In this document: in pieces, positions 8,574 to 17,546 of the stretch
How positions within the stretch are numbered: position 1 is the stretch's first letter
Layout: every line of letters starts with the position of its first letter
Origin: Pseudomonas cerasi
GTDB lineage: Bacteria; Pseudomonadota; Gammaproteobacteria; Pseudomonadales; Pseudomonadaceae
Direction: 5' to 3'
Assembly: GCF_900074915.1 (NCBI RefSeq)
Contig: NZ_LT222319.1
Location: 3,505,001-3,569,000, forward strand
Length of the DNA: 64,000 nt
Notes under the pieces: generated by a model
Databases searched by the model: none
The model's input: the letters and a program-made list of their open reading frames with translations, nothing else
Told to the model about the DNA's origin: nothing
Translations under genes and position numbers: made by a program

Positions 8574-8855
8574 CTAGAGTTCAGGCCAGATCGGGTTCAT
8601 CCCTCTGCGCTGCGCATCCATGATGGCCTTGCACAGTGGACACAGACGCTCATCGCGCATGGCCTGCAGTTCGACGGCGCGCATTTGCGGCTGGGCCGGC
8701 AACAACGTGCCACATAATGTACGGTCGATCGAGCCGCCCAGCTCCAATTGGCGAGCGATCAAATGGACGCGCACTTCCTGACAGGCGAACAGATCCAGCT
8801 GCTCATCGGGTTCAAGCATTTGATAGGCATACAGGGACCAGGCGGGACGCGGCAT
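8574..8855 (-). CDS. Conserved hypothetical protein
   Basis: A 93-residue protein of no recognised family. It starts MPRPAWSLYAYQ and ends ERLCPLCKAIMDAQRRGMNP. The C-P-L-C pair, with an earlier Cys in FACQEV and another in RTLCG, suggests a possible zinc or redox site. No signal peptide or membrane segment is seen. The start at 8855 is preferred because GGAG lies about eight bases upstream; an ATG nine codons earlier gives a Pro-rich extension without a site. It lies between the transpeptidase and tesA genes on the same strand, a position occupied by an uncharacterised gene in other Pseudomonas. Function is unknown. Confidence 0.7.
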   Translation of the reverse strand: MPRPAWSLYAYQMLEPDEQLDLFACQEVRVHLIARQLELGGSIDRTLCGTLLPAQPQMRAVELQAMRDERLCPLCKAIMDAQRRGMNPIWPEL

Positions 8856-8912
8856 GGGGGGGCTCCAGATCGGGGGCGCCACATTAGCCGAAAGCCCCCG
8901 CCCGGGAAAGCC

Positions 8913-9518
8913 TCAAAGCAGCGGTTTCAGGCTCGGCCAGACATTTTCCAGCAACTTGCCCTGAGCAGCGGCGGCCGGATGCAGACCATCGGCCTGCATC
9001 AGTTCAGGCACCCCGCCTACACCTTCGAGAAAGAATGGCACGAAGGGGACCTTTTTCTCCTTGGCCAGGTTGCTGTAAACCTCTTCAAAGGCCTTGGTGT
9101 AGCGTGGCCCGTAGTTGGGCGGGATACGCATGCCCAACAACAGCACTTTGGCACCCGCCGCCTGCGAGCGGTCGATCATCGATGAAAGGTTTTGTTGCAA
9201 TTGAGCAGGCTGCTGACCGCGCAGGCCATCGTTGCCCCCCAACTCCAGAATAACCAGCTCCGGCTTATGCTCTGCAAGCAGCGCAGGCAAACGCGCCTGG
9301 CCGCCTGCACTGGTGTCGCCACTGATCGAGGCATTGACCACCTTGTCGTCGAATCCCTCCTTGCCCAGACGCTGTTCCAGCAGGCTGACCCAACCCACGC
9401 GGGTATCCAGCCCGAAAGCCGCACTGATACTATCCCCAACGATCAATACCGTGCCCGCCAACGCGCCCTGTGACAGCAGCAGTAACCCCAGGCCAGCACT
9501 TAAAAACAACGCACGCAT
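8913..9518 (-). CDS. tesA: TesA, periplasmic acyl-CoA thioesterase / esterase / arylesterase
   Basis: An SGNH-hydrolase of 201 residues that cleaves acyl thioesters and esters and is secreted to the periplasm. The signal peptide is MRALFLSAGLGLLLLSQGALA. Block I follows as GDSISAAFG with Ser30 as nucleophile, block II has the conserved Gly of SGDTSAGG, block III is GGNDGL, and block V is ADGLHPAA with the catalytic Asp and His. Length matches TesA. The start at 9518 lies only ten bases from the start of the divergent ABC ATPase gene, so the two promoters must overlap with or lie inside each other's coding sequence. The tesA-ybbA-ybbP grouping is conserved across gammaproteobacteria. Confidence 0.94.
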   Translation of the reverse strand: MRALFLSAGLGLLLLSQGALAGTVLIVGDSISAAFGLDTRVGWVSLLEQRLGKEGFDDKVVNASISGDTSAGGQARLPALLAEHKPELVILELGGNDGLRGQQPAQLQQNLSSMIDRSQAAGAKVLLLGMRIPPNYGPRYTKAFEEVYSNLAKEKKVPFVPFFLEGVGGVPELMQADGLHPAAAAQGKLLENVWPSLKPLL

Positions 9519-9528
9519 CGGATTCTCC

Positions 9529-10212
9529 ATGAGTGAAAGTATTCTCAGTGCCCAAAGCCTCAGCAAAGTAGTCCCCAGCACCGAAGGTGACCTGACCATC
9601 CTGCACGAACTCTCCCTGGAACTAAACAAGGGCGACACGCTGGCCATCGTCGGCGCCTCCGGTTCGGGCAAATCCACCCTGCTCGGTTTGCTCGCCGGAC
9701 TGGACCTGCCGAGCGCCGGTTCGGTCATCCTTTCAGGCCGCAATCTCAGCGAGCTGGATGAAGACCAGCGCGCCAGAGTGCGGGCCGAGCACGTCGGGTT
9801 CGTGTTTCAGTCGTTCCAGTTGCTCGACAGCCTGAACGCGCTGGAAAACGTCATGCTGCCGATGGAGCTCGAAGGCCGCAAAGACGCCCGCGAAAAAGCC
9901 CGCGATCTGCTGCAACGGGTGGGCCTTGGCCAGCGCCTGACCCATACCCCGCGTCAGTTGTCCGGTGGTGAACAGCAACGGGTCGCCATTGCCCGCGCCT
10001 TCGCTGCCGACCCCGACGTGCTGTTCGCCGACGAACCCACCGGCAACCTCGACAGCCACACCGGCGAACGTATCAGCGACCTGCTCTTCGAACTGAACAA
10101 GGAGCGCAACACCACGCTGGTGCTGGTCACTCACGATGAGCGTCTGGCGCATCGCTGCCGTCGCCTGATCCGTCTTGAAGGGGGCCGACTGGTCGCCCCG
10201 CTGGAGCCTTGA
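9529..10212 (+). CDS. ybbA: ABC transporter ATP-binding protein (YbbA/LolD-like)
   Basis: A 227-residue ATPase of the MacB/LolD-type export family. Walker A is GASGSGKST at about residue 41, the Q-loop lies in FVFQSF, the signature is LSGGEQQRVAIARA, Walker B is VLFADEPTGNLD and the H-loop is VLVTHDE. Its stop overlaps the start of the next gene (TGATG), so the two are translationally coupled and form one transporter. The start at 9529 (MSESILSAQSL) sits ten bases from the divergent tesA start. The transported substrate is unknown; in E. coli the complex is linked to lipid or envelope functions and not to a nutrient. Confidence 0.92.
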   Translation: MSESILSAQSLSKVVPSTEGDLTILHELSLELNKGDTLAIVGASGSGKSTLLGLLAGLDLPSAGSVILSGRNLSELDEDQRARVRAEHVGFVFQSFQLLDSLNALENVMLPMELEGRKDAREKARDLLQRVGLGQRLTHTPRQLSGGEQQRVAIARAFAADPDVLFADEPTGNLDSHTGERISDLLFELNKERNTTLVLVTHDERLAHRCRRLIRLEGGRLVAPLEP

Positions 10213-12728
10213 TGGCACGTTTGCCTTTTGCCCGCCTGCTGAGCCTCGCTATCCGCCAACTGATGCGCGATGCCCGCGCCGGAGAGTTGCGGGTGTTGTT
10301 CTTTGCCCTTCTGGTCGCTGTGGCGGCGAGCACCGCCATCGGTTATTTCGGCGCCCGTCTGAACGGCGCGATGTTGCTGCGGGCGACCGAGTTCCTGGGC
10401 GCAGATCTGATCCTTGAAGGCTCGAGCCCGGCGCGTGCCGAGCAGGTCGAAGAAGGCAAACGCCTGCAACTCAAGCATGCGCAGATCGTGGTCTTTTCCA
10501 GCGTGATCGCGACCGACTCGGGCATCCAGCTGTCGAGCATCAAGGCGGTGGACGACGCTTACCCATTGCGCGGCGAACTGAAAAGCGCCGCAGACCTGTA
10601 CCAGCCGGAACAGGCTGGCAGCGGCCCGCAACCGGGTGAAGCCTGGGTCGAGGCACGCCTGCTTCCTGCGGTCGACCTGAAGGTGGGAGACGACCTCGAC
10701 GTCGGCTCCAAAACCTTGAAACTGACCCGCATACTGACTTATGAGCCAGACCGGGCAGGCAACTTCTACAGCCTGACCCCGCGCGTGATGATCAACCTGC
10801 AGGACCTTGCCGCCACTGGCGTGGTGCAACCGGGCAGCCGGGTCACCTATCGGGAGATGTGGAGCGGCCCGCCGGAAGCACTGGCGGCCTATCGCAAAGC
10901 CATCGAGCCGGGTCTTGAGCCGCATCAGGAAATCAAGGACGCCCGCGATGGCAGCCAGCAGATTGGCGGCGCACTGGGCAAGGCCGAACGTTATTTGAAT
11001 ATGGCCAGTCTGGTTGCCGTCTTACTGGCGGGCGTTGCCGTGGCGCTATCGGCATCCCGATTCGCCGCACGGCGCTTCGATGCCAGCGCCCTGCTACGCT
11101 GCCTGGGGCTGTCGCGCGGTGAGGCGATGACCCTGTTCAGCCTGCAACTGGCGATCATCGGCTTGCTGGCCAGCCTGAGTGGTGCCTTGCTGGGTTGGCT
11201 TGCACAACTCGGGCTGTTCGCGCTGCTGCAAAATCTGCTTCCGGCAACCGTTCCGCCAGGCGGCGTGCTGCCTGCGCTGGCCGGCATGGGCACCGGGCTG
11301 GTAGCACTGGCCGGTTTCGCCCTGCCGCCGCTGGCTGCACTGGGTCGCGTGCCGCCGCTGCGTGTTCTGCGCCGCGACATGCTGCCGATCCCCGCCAGCT
11401 CCTGGCTCGTGTATGGCGCGGCGCTGCTTGCGCTGGGCCTGATCATGTGGCGTCTGAGCCTGGATCTGGTGCTGACCTTCGCCCTGCTGGGTGGCGGTAT
11501 CGTCGCCGCGCTGCTGCTCGGCAGTCTGCTGTTACTGGCGCTCAACAGCCTGCGCCGTCTGCTGTTCGGCGCCTCGCTGCCCTGGCGACTGGGCCTGGGG
11601 CAACTGCTGCGTTACCCGCTGGCCGCTGCCGGACAATCACTGGCTTTCGGCCTGATCCTGTTGTCGATGGGCTTGATCGCCCTGCTGCGCGGTGAGCTGC
11701 TCGACACCTGGCAAAATCAGCTGCCCAAGGATGCGCCGAACTATTTCGTGCTCAACGTACTGCCAGCCGATAAAGAAAACTTCGCCCAGACCCTGAGCAA
11801 GCTGTCCACTCACGCTGCGCCCCTTTACCCGGTGGTGCCAGGACGCCTGACCAGCATCAATGGTGAACCGGTCAGTAACTTCGTGACCAAGGATTCGCGC
11901 GGTGAAAATGCCACGCGTCGCGACCTGAGCCTGACCTGGGCCGCCGAGCTTCCCGAGGGCAATACCCTGACTGCCGGTAACTGGTGGAAGGCGTTGCCTG
12001 ACTCCGGGCAACGTGATGCAACGCCCAGTGTCTCGATCGAGGCCAAACTGGCCGACAGCCTGAAAATCAAGCTGGGCGACCGCCTGAGTTTCATTGTCGG
12101 CGGACTGACCCGCGAAGCCGTGGTGACCAGCCTCAGGAATGTGAACTGGGATACCTTCCAGCCCAACTTCTTCATGATTTTCCAGCCCGGCACCCTCGCC
12201 GACTTGCCGACCACCTACCTGACCAGCTTCTACCTGCCACCCGGCCAGGACAAGCAGATCGTCGAGCTGTCGCGCGCCTACCCGTCCATCAGCATTCTGG
12301 GTGTAGAGGCTTTGCTGGCACAGGTACGCAGCATCCTCGATCAGGTCACCCTGGCCGTGCAGTTCGTCCTGCTGTTCGTGCTGGCCGCGGGTATCGCCGT
12401 GCTGTTTTCCGGATTGCAGGCCACGCTGGATGAACGCATCCGGCAAGGCGCACTGCTGCGGGCACTGGGCGCAGAGCGAGCACTGCTGATCAAGTCGCGA
12501 CGCATCGAATTCGGTTTGCTGGGCGCCGCGAGCGGTGTATTGGCGGCACTCGGTTGTGAGCTGGTGAGCTTTGTACTGTACCGCTACGCCTTTTCGCTGG
12601 AATGGCAACCGCATCCGTGGCTATTGCTGCTCCCGGTGATCGGTGCCCTGCTGGTCGGCGGTGCCGGTGTATTCGGCACCCGCCGCGCATTGAACGTCAG
12701 TCCGCTGACCGTGCTACGCGAGGGTTGA
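10212..12728 (+). CDS. ybbP: ABC transporter permease (YbbP-like, FtsX/MacB fold)
   Basis: An 838-residue inner-membrane permease. One transmembrane segment lies near residues 23-45. A large periplasmic region follows, then two FtsX-like three-helix bundles (roughly residues 260-380 and 710-830, the latter containing VLLFVLAAGIAVLFSGL). Extra hydrophobic segments lie between 400 and 500. The total of about ten segments and duplicated FtsX domains is typical of YbbP. These mechanotransmission-type exporters act on envelope molecules, not by classical transmembrane channelling. The start at 10212 overlaps the ATPase stop; a TTG one codon earlier is not needed. Confidence 0.91.
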   Translation: MARLPFARLLSLAIRQLMRDARAGELRVLFFALLVAVAASTAIGYFGARLNGAMLLRATEFLGADLILEGSSPARAEQVEEGKRLQLKHAQIVVFSSVIATDSGIQLSSIKAVDDAYPLRGELKSAADLYQPEQAGSGPQPGEAWVEARLLPAVDLKVGDDLDVGSKTLKLTRILTYEPDRAGNFYSLTPRVMINLQDLAATGVVQPGSRVTYREMWSGPPEALAAYRKAIEPGLEPHQEIKDARDGSQQIGGALGKAERYLNMASLVAVLLAGVAVALSASRFAARRFDASALLRCLGLSRGEAMTLFSLQLAIIGLLASLSGALLGWLAQLGLFALLQNLLPATVPPGGVLPALAGMGTGLVALAGFALPPLAALGRVPPLRVLRRDMLPIPASSWLVYGAALLALGLIMWRLSLDLVLTFALLGGGIVAALLLGSLLLLALNSLRRLLFGASLPWRLGLGQLLRYPLAAAGQSLAFGLILLSMGLIALLRGELLDTWQNQLPKDAPNYFVLNVLPADKENFAQTLSKLSTHAAPLYPVVPGRLTSINGEPVSNFVTKDSRGENATRRDLSLTWAAELPEGNTLTAGNWWKALPDSGQRDATPSVSIEAKLADSLKIKLGDRLSFIVGGLTREAVVTSLRNVNWDTFQPNFFMIFQPGTLADLPTTYLTSFYLPPGQDKQIVELSRAYPSISILGVEALLAQVRSILDQVTLAVQFVLLFVLAAGIAVLFSGLQATLDERIRQGALLRALGAERALLIKSRRIEFGLLGAASGVLAALGCELVSFVLYRYAFSLEWQPHPWLLLLPVIGALLVGGAGVFGTRRALNVSPLTVLREG

Positions 12729-12744
12729 GGCTACTCACCATCCA

Positions 12745-12773
12745 GTGGGAGCGAGCTTGCTCGCGAAGAGGCC
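12745..12773 (+). repeat. REP element copy 1
   Basis: This 29-base sequence starting GTGGGAGCGAGCTTGCTCGC recurs exactly, in reverse orientation, at 25478-25506. It contains the imperfect palindrome GCGAGCTTGCTCGC. Such sequences are dispersed intergenic REPs in Pseudomonas. The rest of the gap to greB (12774-12965) shows nothing recognisable. Confidence 0.85.
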
Positions 12774-12965
12774 GGTACAGCCTTCAGAAATAGGGCGTTT
12801 GGACCAACGTCTTCGTGAGCAATGCGGATCGCCGCCCCGGTCACTCGCACAGAGATCTGCACCCTGCCTGACGCTACGGTTTTAGCCTCACTCTCCGGGC
12901 TCATCAGGAGTTGTGTATAGCGATGAGCGCATGAGAATGCAGGTCCGGGCGCTCTGCGTCCGGCC

Positions 12966-13439
12966 TCACTTCTCGTAATCAATCGAGTTCACGAACCACA
13001 GCTTCTCGCCTTCGGGCGTATTGACCAGCACCTCGTCGCCGACTTCCTTCTTCAGCAAGGCGCGCGCCATGGGCGAGTCGATGGAGATGTAGTCGTTGCG
13101 CCCATAGATTTCGTCATAGCCGACAATGCGGAATTTCTTGAGATCGCCCGCTTCGTTTTCGATCTCGACCCAGGCACCCAAGAACACCCGCCCTTCCTGC
13201 TCCGGCGAATACTGCACGACACGCATGTCTTCGAGGCGCTTGCGCAGGTAGCGCACGCGTCGGTCGATCTCGCGCAGCAGCTTCTTGTTGTACTGGTAAT
13301 CGGCGTTTTCGCTGCGATCCCCGAGCGATGCCGCCCAAGCGACCTTTTGCGTAATGTCAGGCCGGTGCTCTCGCCACAGGTAGTCGAGCTCTTTCTTCAG
13401 GGCTTCATGCCCGTCACGGGTGATGATCTTTGTACTCAA
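12966..13439 (-). CDS. greB: Transcript cleavage factor GreB
   Basis: Rescues backtracked RNA polymerase by stimulating cleavage of the nascent RNA. The 157-residue protein has the N-terminal coiled coil (residues ~1-75) with the acidic tip SLGDRSENADYQYNKK, which carries the catalytic Asp and Glu. The FKBP-like domain follows, with IVGYDEIYGRNDYISIDSP. WREHRPDITQKVAWAASLGD at the tip base favours GreB over GreA. It appears monocistronic, with a short gap to the downstream region that holds the REP. Confidence 0.94.
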   Translation of the reverse strand: MSTKIITRDGHEALKKELDYLWREHRPDITQKVAWAASLGDRSENADYQYNKKLLREIDRRVRYLRKRLEDMRVVQYSPEQEGRVFLGAWVEIENEAGDLKKFRIVGYDEIYGRNDYISIDSPMARALLKKEVGDEVLVNTPEGEKLWFVNSIDYEK

Positions 13440-13486
13440 GCGGTTTCTCCGGCCCTGCGAAAATCAGTTCGACAGGCGACAAAGAC

Positions 13487-13816
13487 TCAACGTCGCGCCA
13501 CCTCGTGCTGGATGCAGCCGTCGTAATAGACCTTGGTCACCGCATCAGGCTTGAGCCGCGACTCGCTGTCGTAGGTCTGTTCCGTGATACGCAATGCCAT
13601 GGGCCGCATCCATTGTTTGGCAAACTTGCGCGCCTGCAGCTTCTGCCGCGCCCCATAGCGGGTAACGCCTGACAACTTGGAGGCCTGCGCACCGCCCGCA
13701 ATGGCCGAGCCCCAACGACAAAGATAACGCTCGTTTTCCGTCGCGTTTCTGGCCTGTACGGAGAAAGCCAGCCCGGAAAGCGTCAGGCACGCCAGAGCAC
13801 AATAGACCAAACGCAT
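13487..13816 (-). CDS. Exported hypothetical protein
   Basis: A 109-residue protein with a clear signal peptide, MRLVYCALACLTLSGLAFSVQA, and a mature region of about 86 residues. Two cysteines (LCRWGSAIAGG and YYDGCIQHEV) could form a disulfide in the periplasm. The middle is basic (YGARQKLQARKFAKQW). No domain is recognised. It lies upstream of greB on the same strand, about 47 bases away, so cotranscription is possible. Function is unknown. Confidence 0.72.
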   Translation of the reverse strand: MRLVYCALACLTLSGLAFSVQARNATENERYLCRWGSAIAGGAQASKLSGVTRYGARQKLQARKFAKQWMRPMALRITEQTYDSESRLKPDAVTKVYYDGCIQHEVARR

Positions 13817-13920
13817 GCGAAAACCACCTAATCCTTTGATAAGGCGGCGATTTTGCCTGTCCGTTCACGCGTCGGGGGCCAGCAATATGCCTTCTATGCC
13901 AATTGGCTGACTCAGGCCAT

Positions 13921-14229
13921 TCAACCCAGCGTAATCAAGCCCTGCCGGGCAATGCGGGTCAGGTCACTAATCACCTGCCCGACATCATCTGCCTGCGGCG
14001 ATTGCACCACGGCGAGGTCGAATTGATCGTCGGCAAAATGGCTCAGAGACTGGTGGGTCTCGACGAACTGAATCAGAAACGCACAGGAACCGCCACGCCG
14101 ACGGGGCCAGCCGTCGAGATATCGCAACAGCGTGGGCTGATGGGAGCCGCTGAGAAGGATTTTCGGGTTCTTGCGTGACAAGACCGTGCTGATCGGGGAA
14201 AGACGAATGAGGGGGCGCAGGTTGTTCAT
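13921..14229 (-). CDS. Hypothetical protein
   Basis: A 102-residue soluble protein that I do not recognise. It begins MNNLRPLIRLSPISTVLSRK and is divided into a basic first half (KNPKILLSGSHQPTLLRYL, GWPRRRGGS) and a more acidic second half (FADDQFDLAVVQSPQADDVG). It has no signal peptide or membrane helix. The second half resembles the SulA-like pattern of a small P-loop-lacking fold only vaguely, so no function is assigned. The start at 14229 has GAGGCAGAGA about ten bases upstream. The ATG 17 codons earlier is possible but has no clear site. Confidence 0.6.
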   Translation of the reverse strand: MNNLRPLIRLSPISTVLSRKNPKILLSGSHQPTLLRYLDGWPRRRGGSCAFLIQFVETHQSLSHFADDQFDLAVVQSPQADDVGQVISDLTRIARQGLITLG

Positions 14230-14428
14230 GGTTGTTTCTCTGCCTCGCAAGATCCGCTGGGCAGCGGTGAGAGGCAACACCGAACCAACGTTTTAGCGGT
14301 ATTTGGACAAGGCCTCAGCCTTGCCAGGCGCCCCGCAAGTAGTTGTTAAATCGGCGCTTGAGCACGCATCCTAGAGAAACGTCCCATTCATTGTCAATTG
14401 CCATTCATGGCGGGTGCCTGCAAACGCG

Positions 14429-14455
14429 CAAGGCCCGCCACAAGAGCGGGCCTTG
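14429..14455 (-). terminator. Hairpin downstream of the DoxX gene
   Basis: A perfect ten-base stem, CAAGGCCCGC / GCGGGCCTTG, with a seven-base loop lies about 20 bases after the DoxX stop. It has no strong T-run on the minus strand. Likely transcription end. Confidence 0.65.
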
Positions 14456-14473
14456 CAGAGCAAGCGTAGCCGG

Positions 14474-14908
14474 TTATCGGGCGATGATACGGTCCAGCGA
14501 CAACTTGCCTGCACCTTCGATGAGTACCGCCACGGCACCGCCGAGCAGTGCCAGCGCGTACTCGTAGCCGTTTTTGGCCATGAAGAAACCGTTGTGGATG
14601 TGAACGGTGAAGATCGCCACCAGCAACAGCAGGATCACCACGACCGCAGCCGGACGAGCCAGCAGCCCCAACAACAGACCCAGACCGCCAAAGAATTCGG
14701 CGCTGCCTGACATCAGCGCCATCAGGTAACCCGGCGTCAAGCCCAGGCTTTCCATGTACTGCGCAGTGCCTTCCAGGCCATAACCGCCGAAGGCGCCGAA
14801 CAATTTCTGGCTGCCGTGCGCGATGAACGCGATACCGACGATGACGCGCAGGACAGTCAGGCCGTAACCGGCGCGAGTGGTGAGGACCGACTTGATCAAT
14901 GTGTTCAT
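14474..14908 (-). CDS. DoxX family inner-membrane protein
   Basis: A 144-residue protein with four hydrophobic segments (about residues 17-36, 58-76, 83-103 and 115-133) and the family motif FIAHGSQKLFGAFGG near residues 28-42. DoxX-like proteins are integral membrane proteins often linked to quinone or redox stress functions; no specific role is shown here. The start at 14908 (MNTLIKSVLTTRAGYGL) follows GGAAAGTCGCCC and is uncontested. It is flanked by a hairpin on its 3' side and a 110-base AT-rich gap to the transglycosylase gene upstream, so it is probably its own unit. Confidence 0.88.
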   Translation of the reverse strand: MNTLIKSVLTTRAGYGLTVLRVIVGIAFIAHGSQKLFGAFGGYGLEGTAQYMESLGLTPGYLMALMSGSAEFFGGLGLLLGLLARPAAVVVILLLLVAIFTVHIHNGFFMAKNGYEYALALLGGAVAVLIEGAGKLSLDRIIAR

Positions 14909-15020
14909 GGGCGACTTTCCGTGAGTGATGAGTGATTAACAACGAGTGGCGCCATGATAATCAAATTCACTCATGTAAAAACCGCAAATAACGGCGCATA
15001 CAAATCGAATAAATCGATCT

Positions 15021-16442
15021 TTAGCGTTTTACCGCAGGTTTCGTGCCGCTCTTCTCCAGCGAGTCACGCTCGCGGTTGAAAGCCAGGTAGTACTTGTTCA
15101 CGCTGTTCACGAACGCAACGACATTGGCACCGCCCTGCTCCATTGCCACACGTTCGGTCTGGAAGAACCACTGGTTGGGGTTTAGCCCGCGACGCCGCGC
15201 TTCCTCGCGCATGCCCTGCACGCGCTCGGGCCCCAGGTTATAGGCGGCCATCACGAATGCCATGCGCTCGCGTTCGTTGACCCGGTTACTGGAGAAATAC
15301 TTGCGCTGGATCAGCGCCATATAGCGCGAGCCGGCACGGATATTGTCGTCAGCGCTCTGGATACTCGGTACGCCAACGCTTTTCGCCGCCGACGGAGTGA
15401 TCTGCAACAGCCCTGTCGCGCCGCCGCTGCCCTTGGCAGTCGGGTCGAGTCTGGATTCCTTGAACGCGAGGGCAGCCAGGTCCAGCCAGTCCATGCCCTG
15501 CGCATCGGCATGGCGCTGCAGCATCGGACGCAGTTGTTCCAGGCGCTGCAGGTTGTTGCGCACCAGCGGGTTGTTGACCTTGTAGGTGTTCTTGTACGCC
15601 TTGGCCAACACCTGATCCTGCTGGGCCGAGGGCTTATAGCCTTTGAGGAAATCATCGACACTGGCCCGCAGCTGGGTGGCATTGTCACGCACGAACCAGC
15701 TGATATCCCCGTGGGTCTGCAAGGTAAGGCCGCGGTCGATGCGCAGTTTGGGCATGATCTTCGCCCAGCGCTCGGCAATCGGCTGCTCGACCAGCGTCAT
15801 CGGGTAAATCCCGGCCTGGACCATTTCCAGCACATCCTCGACGGCCAGACTGGGGTCGACCCATTCGATTTTTGCCAGGGGCAGCTTGCGCAGCTCCAGT
15901 TGTCGATTGACCTGATGCAGGGCCTCGTCGGCCGCACTGCCGGTGGGCAGGCTCAGGGTCTTTCCGGACAATTGCTCCACACGGCGCACACTGCGCTGAC
16001 CACTAACACCGACCAGCACCAGAGGCACGTCATGCACGATCGGTGCGCTGGCCTGAATACCCTTGGCGTCGCTGACATCGAGCAGTTCCCCCGGCGCGAT
16101 CATGTCGCCTTCTCCGCGCTGCAAGGCGGTGAGCAACTGGTTCTTGGCCTTGGGGATGACCTTGATCGTGACCCTCTGCCCCGCTCGGGCATGGCTGTTG
16201 AGGTACTGCTCAAAGGCTTGCAGGCGATGGTATTCGATGCCGATTTCCTGGCCCTTGACGTCACCGGAGCTTTTACGGCTCTGATTGACCAGCACGCGCA
16301 GCACCTTGCTGCTGCGAATCGCCGGCAAATCGCGCACCTGCACAGTGTGCTGCACCACCTCGGGACCGGTCTGACGAGCAGAAACCTGCAGGGGCAGCAG
16401 CGGTAACAGGCACATCAAAGACACAAGCGCGGATCGGATCAT
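15021..16442 (-). CDS. MltF-like membrane-bound lytic transglycosylase
   Basis: A 473-residue periplasmic peptidoglycan-cleaving enzyme. After a signal peptide (residues 1-22, ending VSA) comes a solute-binding-protein type 3 domain (about residues 45-290). The SLT domain (about residues 310-440) has catalytic Glu329 in AFKESRLDP, followed by GATGLLQITPSAA and the late AYNLGPERV motif. This two-domain plan is that of MltF. The sensor-like domain binds muropeptides in MltF and controls activity. The basic tail (SLEKSGTKPAVKR) is unremarkable. It is transcribed away from tatD, with both starts in a 180-base intergenic region. Confidence 0.9.
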   Translation of the reverse strand: MIRSALVSLMCLLPLLPLQVSARQTGPEVVQHTVQVRDLPAIRSSKVLRVLVNQSRKSSGDVKGQEIGIEYHRLQAFEQYLNSHARAGQRVTIKVIPKAKNQLLTALQRGEGDMIAPGELLDVSDAKGIQASAPIVHDVPLVLVGVSGQRSVRRVEQLSGKTLSLPTGSAADEALHQVNRQLELRKLPLAKIEWVDPSLAVEDVLEMVQAGIYPMTLVEQPIAERWAKIMPKLRIDRGLTLQTHGDISWFVRDNATQLRASVDDFLKGYKPSAQQDQVLAKAYKNTYKVNNPLVRNNLQRLEQLRPMLQRHADAQGMDWLDLAALAFKESRLDPTAKGSGGATGLLQITPSAAKSVGVPSIQSADDNIRAGSRYMALIQRKYFSSNRVNERERMAFVMAAYNLGPERVQGMREEARRRGLNPNQWFFQTERVAMEQGGANVVAFVNSVNKYYLAFNRERDSLEKSGTKPAVKR

Positions 16443-16622
16443 TCACTTCCCCAGGGCAATGCCGGAAAAAATCAGGAAAAAGGAAATCTTGAGGTCACGC
16501 AGCAGCATCGAACAGCGAAGGAAATCGTTGAACCCTCAGGTTCAATCGCTTGAATACCCAGCGTTTTCTTGTTGTGGCCAGAGCTCTGGTATGCTCGACA
16601 GCCTTCAGCTGGAGGTAGCACC

Positions 16623-17462
16623 ATGCAACTCATCGACATCGGCGTCAATCTGACCAACGCAAGCTTCGCCTCGCAGCGACAGGCGGTACTCGACCGCGCC
16701 TATGCCGCAGGCGTCCAGCAACTGGTGGTGACCGGCACCAGTGTCGAGGGCAGCGAACAGGCCCTGCAGTTGTGTCACGAGCTGGATGAGAGCGCGCAAC
16801 GCCTGTTCTGCACGGCAGGTATCCATCCGCATTCGGCGAGCGATTGGACCGGCGACACCGAGAAACAGTTGCATGCCCTGCTCAAGGAAAATCGCGTTCG
16901 CGCCGTGGGTGAATGCGGCCTGGATTACAATCGCGATTTCTCGCCTCGCCCTCAGCAGGAAAAGGTCCTCGAAGCGCATCTGGCCATGGCCGTGGAACTG
17001 CAATTACCGGTGTTCCTCCACGAACGCGACGCCAACCAGCGGCTGCTGGAAATTCTGCGCGACTACCGCGACCGCCTGCCCGCGGCAGTCGTGCATTGTT
17101 TCACCGGTGAGCGCGCCGCGCTGTTCAGTTACCTGGACCTTGATCTGCATATCGGCATCACCGGCTGGATCTGCGACGAGCGACGCGGCACCCACCTGCA
17201 CGCACTAGTGGGCAACATCCCTCGCGGCCGGCTGATGCTGGAAAGCGATGCGCCCTACCTGCTGCCACGCAGCCTGCGTCCCAAGCCGAAAAACGGTCGC
17301 AACGAGCCGGCTTACCTGCCGGAAGTCTTGCGCGAAGTAGCCTTGCACCGGGGCGAAACGCAGGAAGACCTCGCACGCCACAGCACAGATTGCGCACGGC
17401 AGTTTTTTGCCTTGCCAGTGCTGAAAACAAACCCGGAGGATGAAAATCTGCAGCTTTCTTGA
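16623..17462 (+). CDS. tatD: TatD family metal-dependent nuclease
   Basis: A 279-residue TIM-barrel hydrolase. It begins MQLIDIGVNLTN, the TatD-specific version of the first metal motif (VNLT in place of HxH). Further motifs are TAGIHPHSA, GECGLDYNRDF with the metal-binding Glu, FLHERDA, VHCFTG and ESDAPYLLPR with the last metal-binding Asp. TatD is a 3'-5' DNase/RNase linked to DNA repair and protein quality control. The start at 16623 follows GGAGGTAGCACC; a longer frame from 16569 is not needed. It lies 84 bases before the broken chemoreceptor gene, in the same direction. Confidence 0.92.
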   Translation: MQLIDIGVNLTNASFASQRQAVLDRAYAAGVQQLVVTGTSVEGSEQALQLCHELDESAQRLFCTAGIHPHSASDWTGDTEKQLHALLKENRVRAVGECGLDYNRDFSPRPQQEKVLEAHLAMAVELQLPVFLHERDANQRLLEILRDYRDRLPAAVVHCFTGERAALFSYLDLDLHIGITGWICDERRGTHLHALVGNIPRGRLMLESDAPYLLPRSLRPKPKNGRNEPAYLPEVLREVALHRGETQEDLARHSTDCARQFFALPVLKTNPEDENLQLS

Positions 17463-17546
17463 CCCGCATCAAGAGTCTCTTCGTTGGCTGAGGCACAGTG
17501 ATGGCATCTTGCTGCTATCTCAACCGATCACCGAAGAAGACCACTC

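Noticed and set aside
10127..10925. Open frames on the minus strand opposite the ABC transporter genes
   Set aside because: Opposite-strand artefacts of GC-rich coding sequence; the plus-strand ATPase and permease have complete family motifs.
12731..12982. An 83-residue frame across the REP between the permease and greB
   Set aside because: Its start lies in the 3' end of the neighbourhood and it includes the REP palindrome; the translation resembles nothing and no ribosome site is present.
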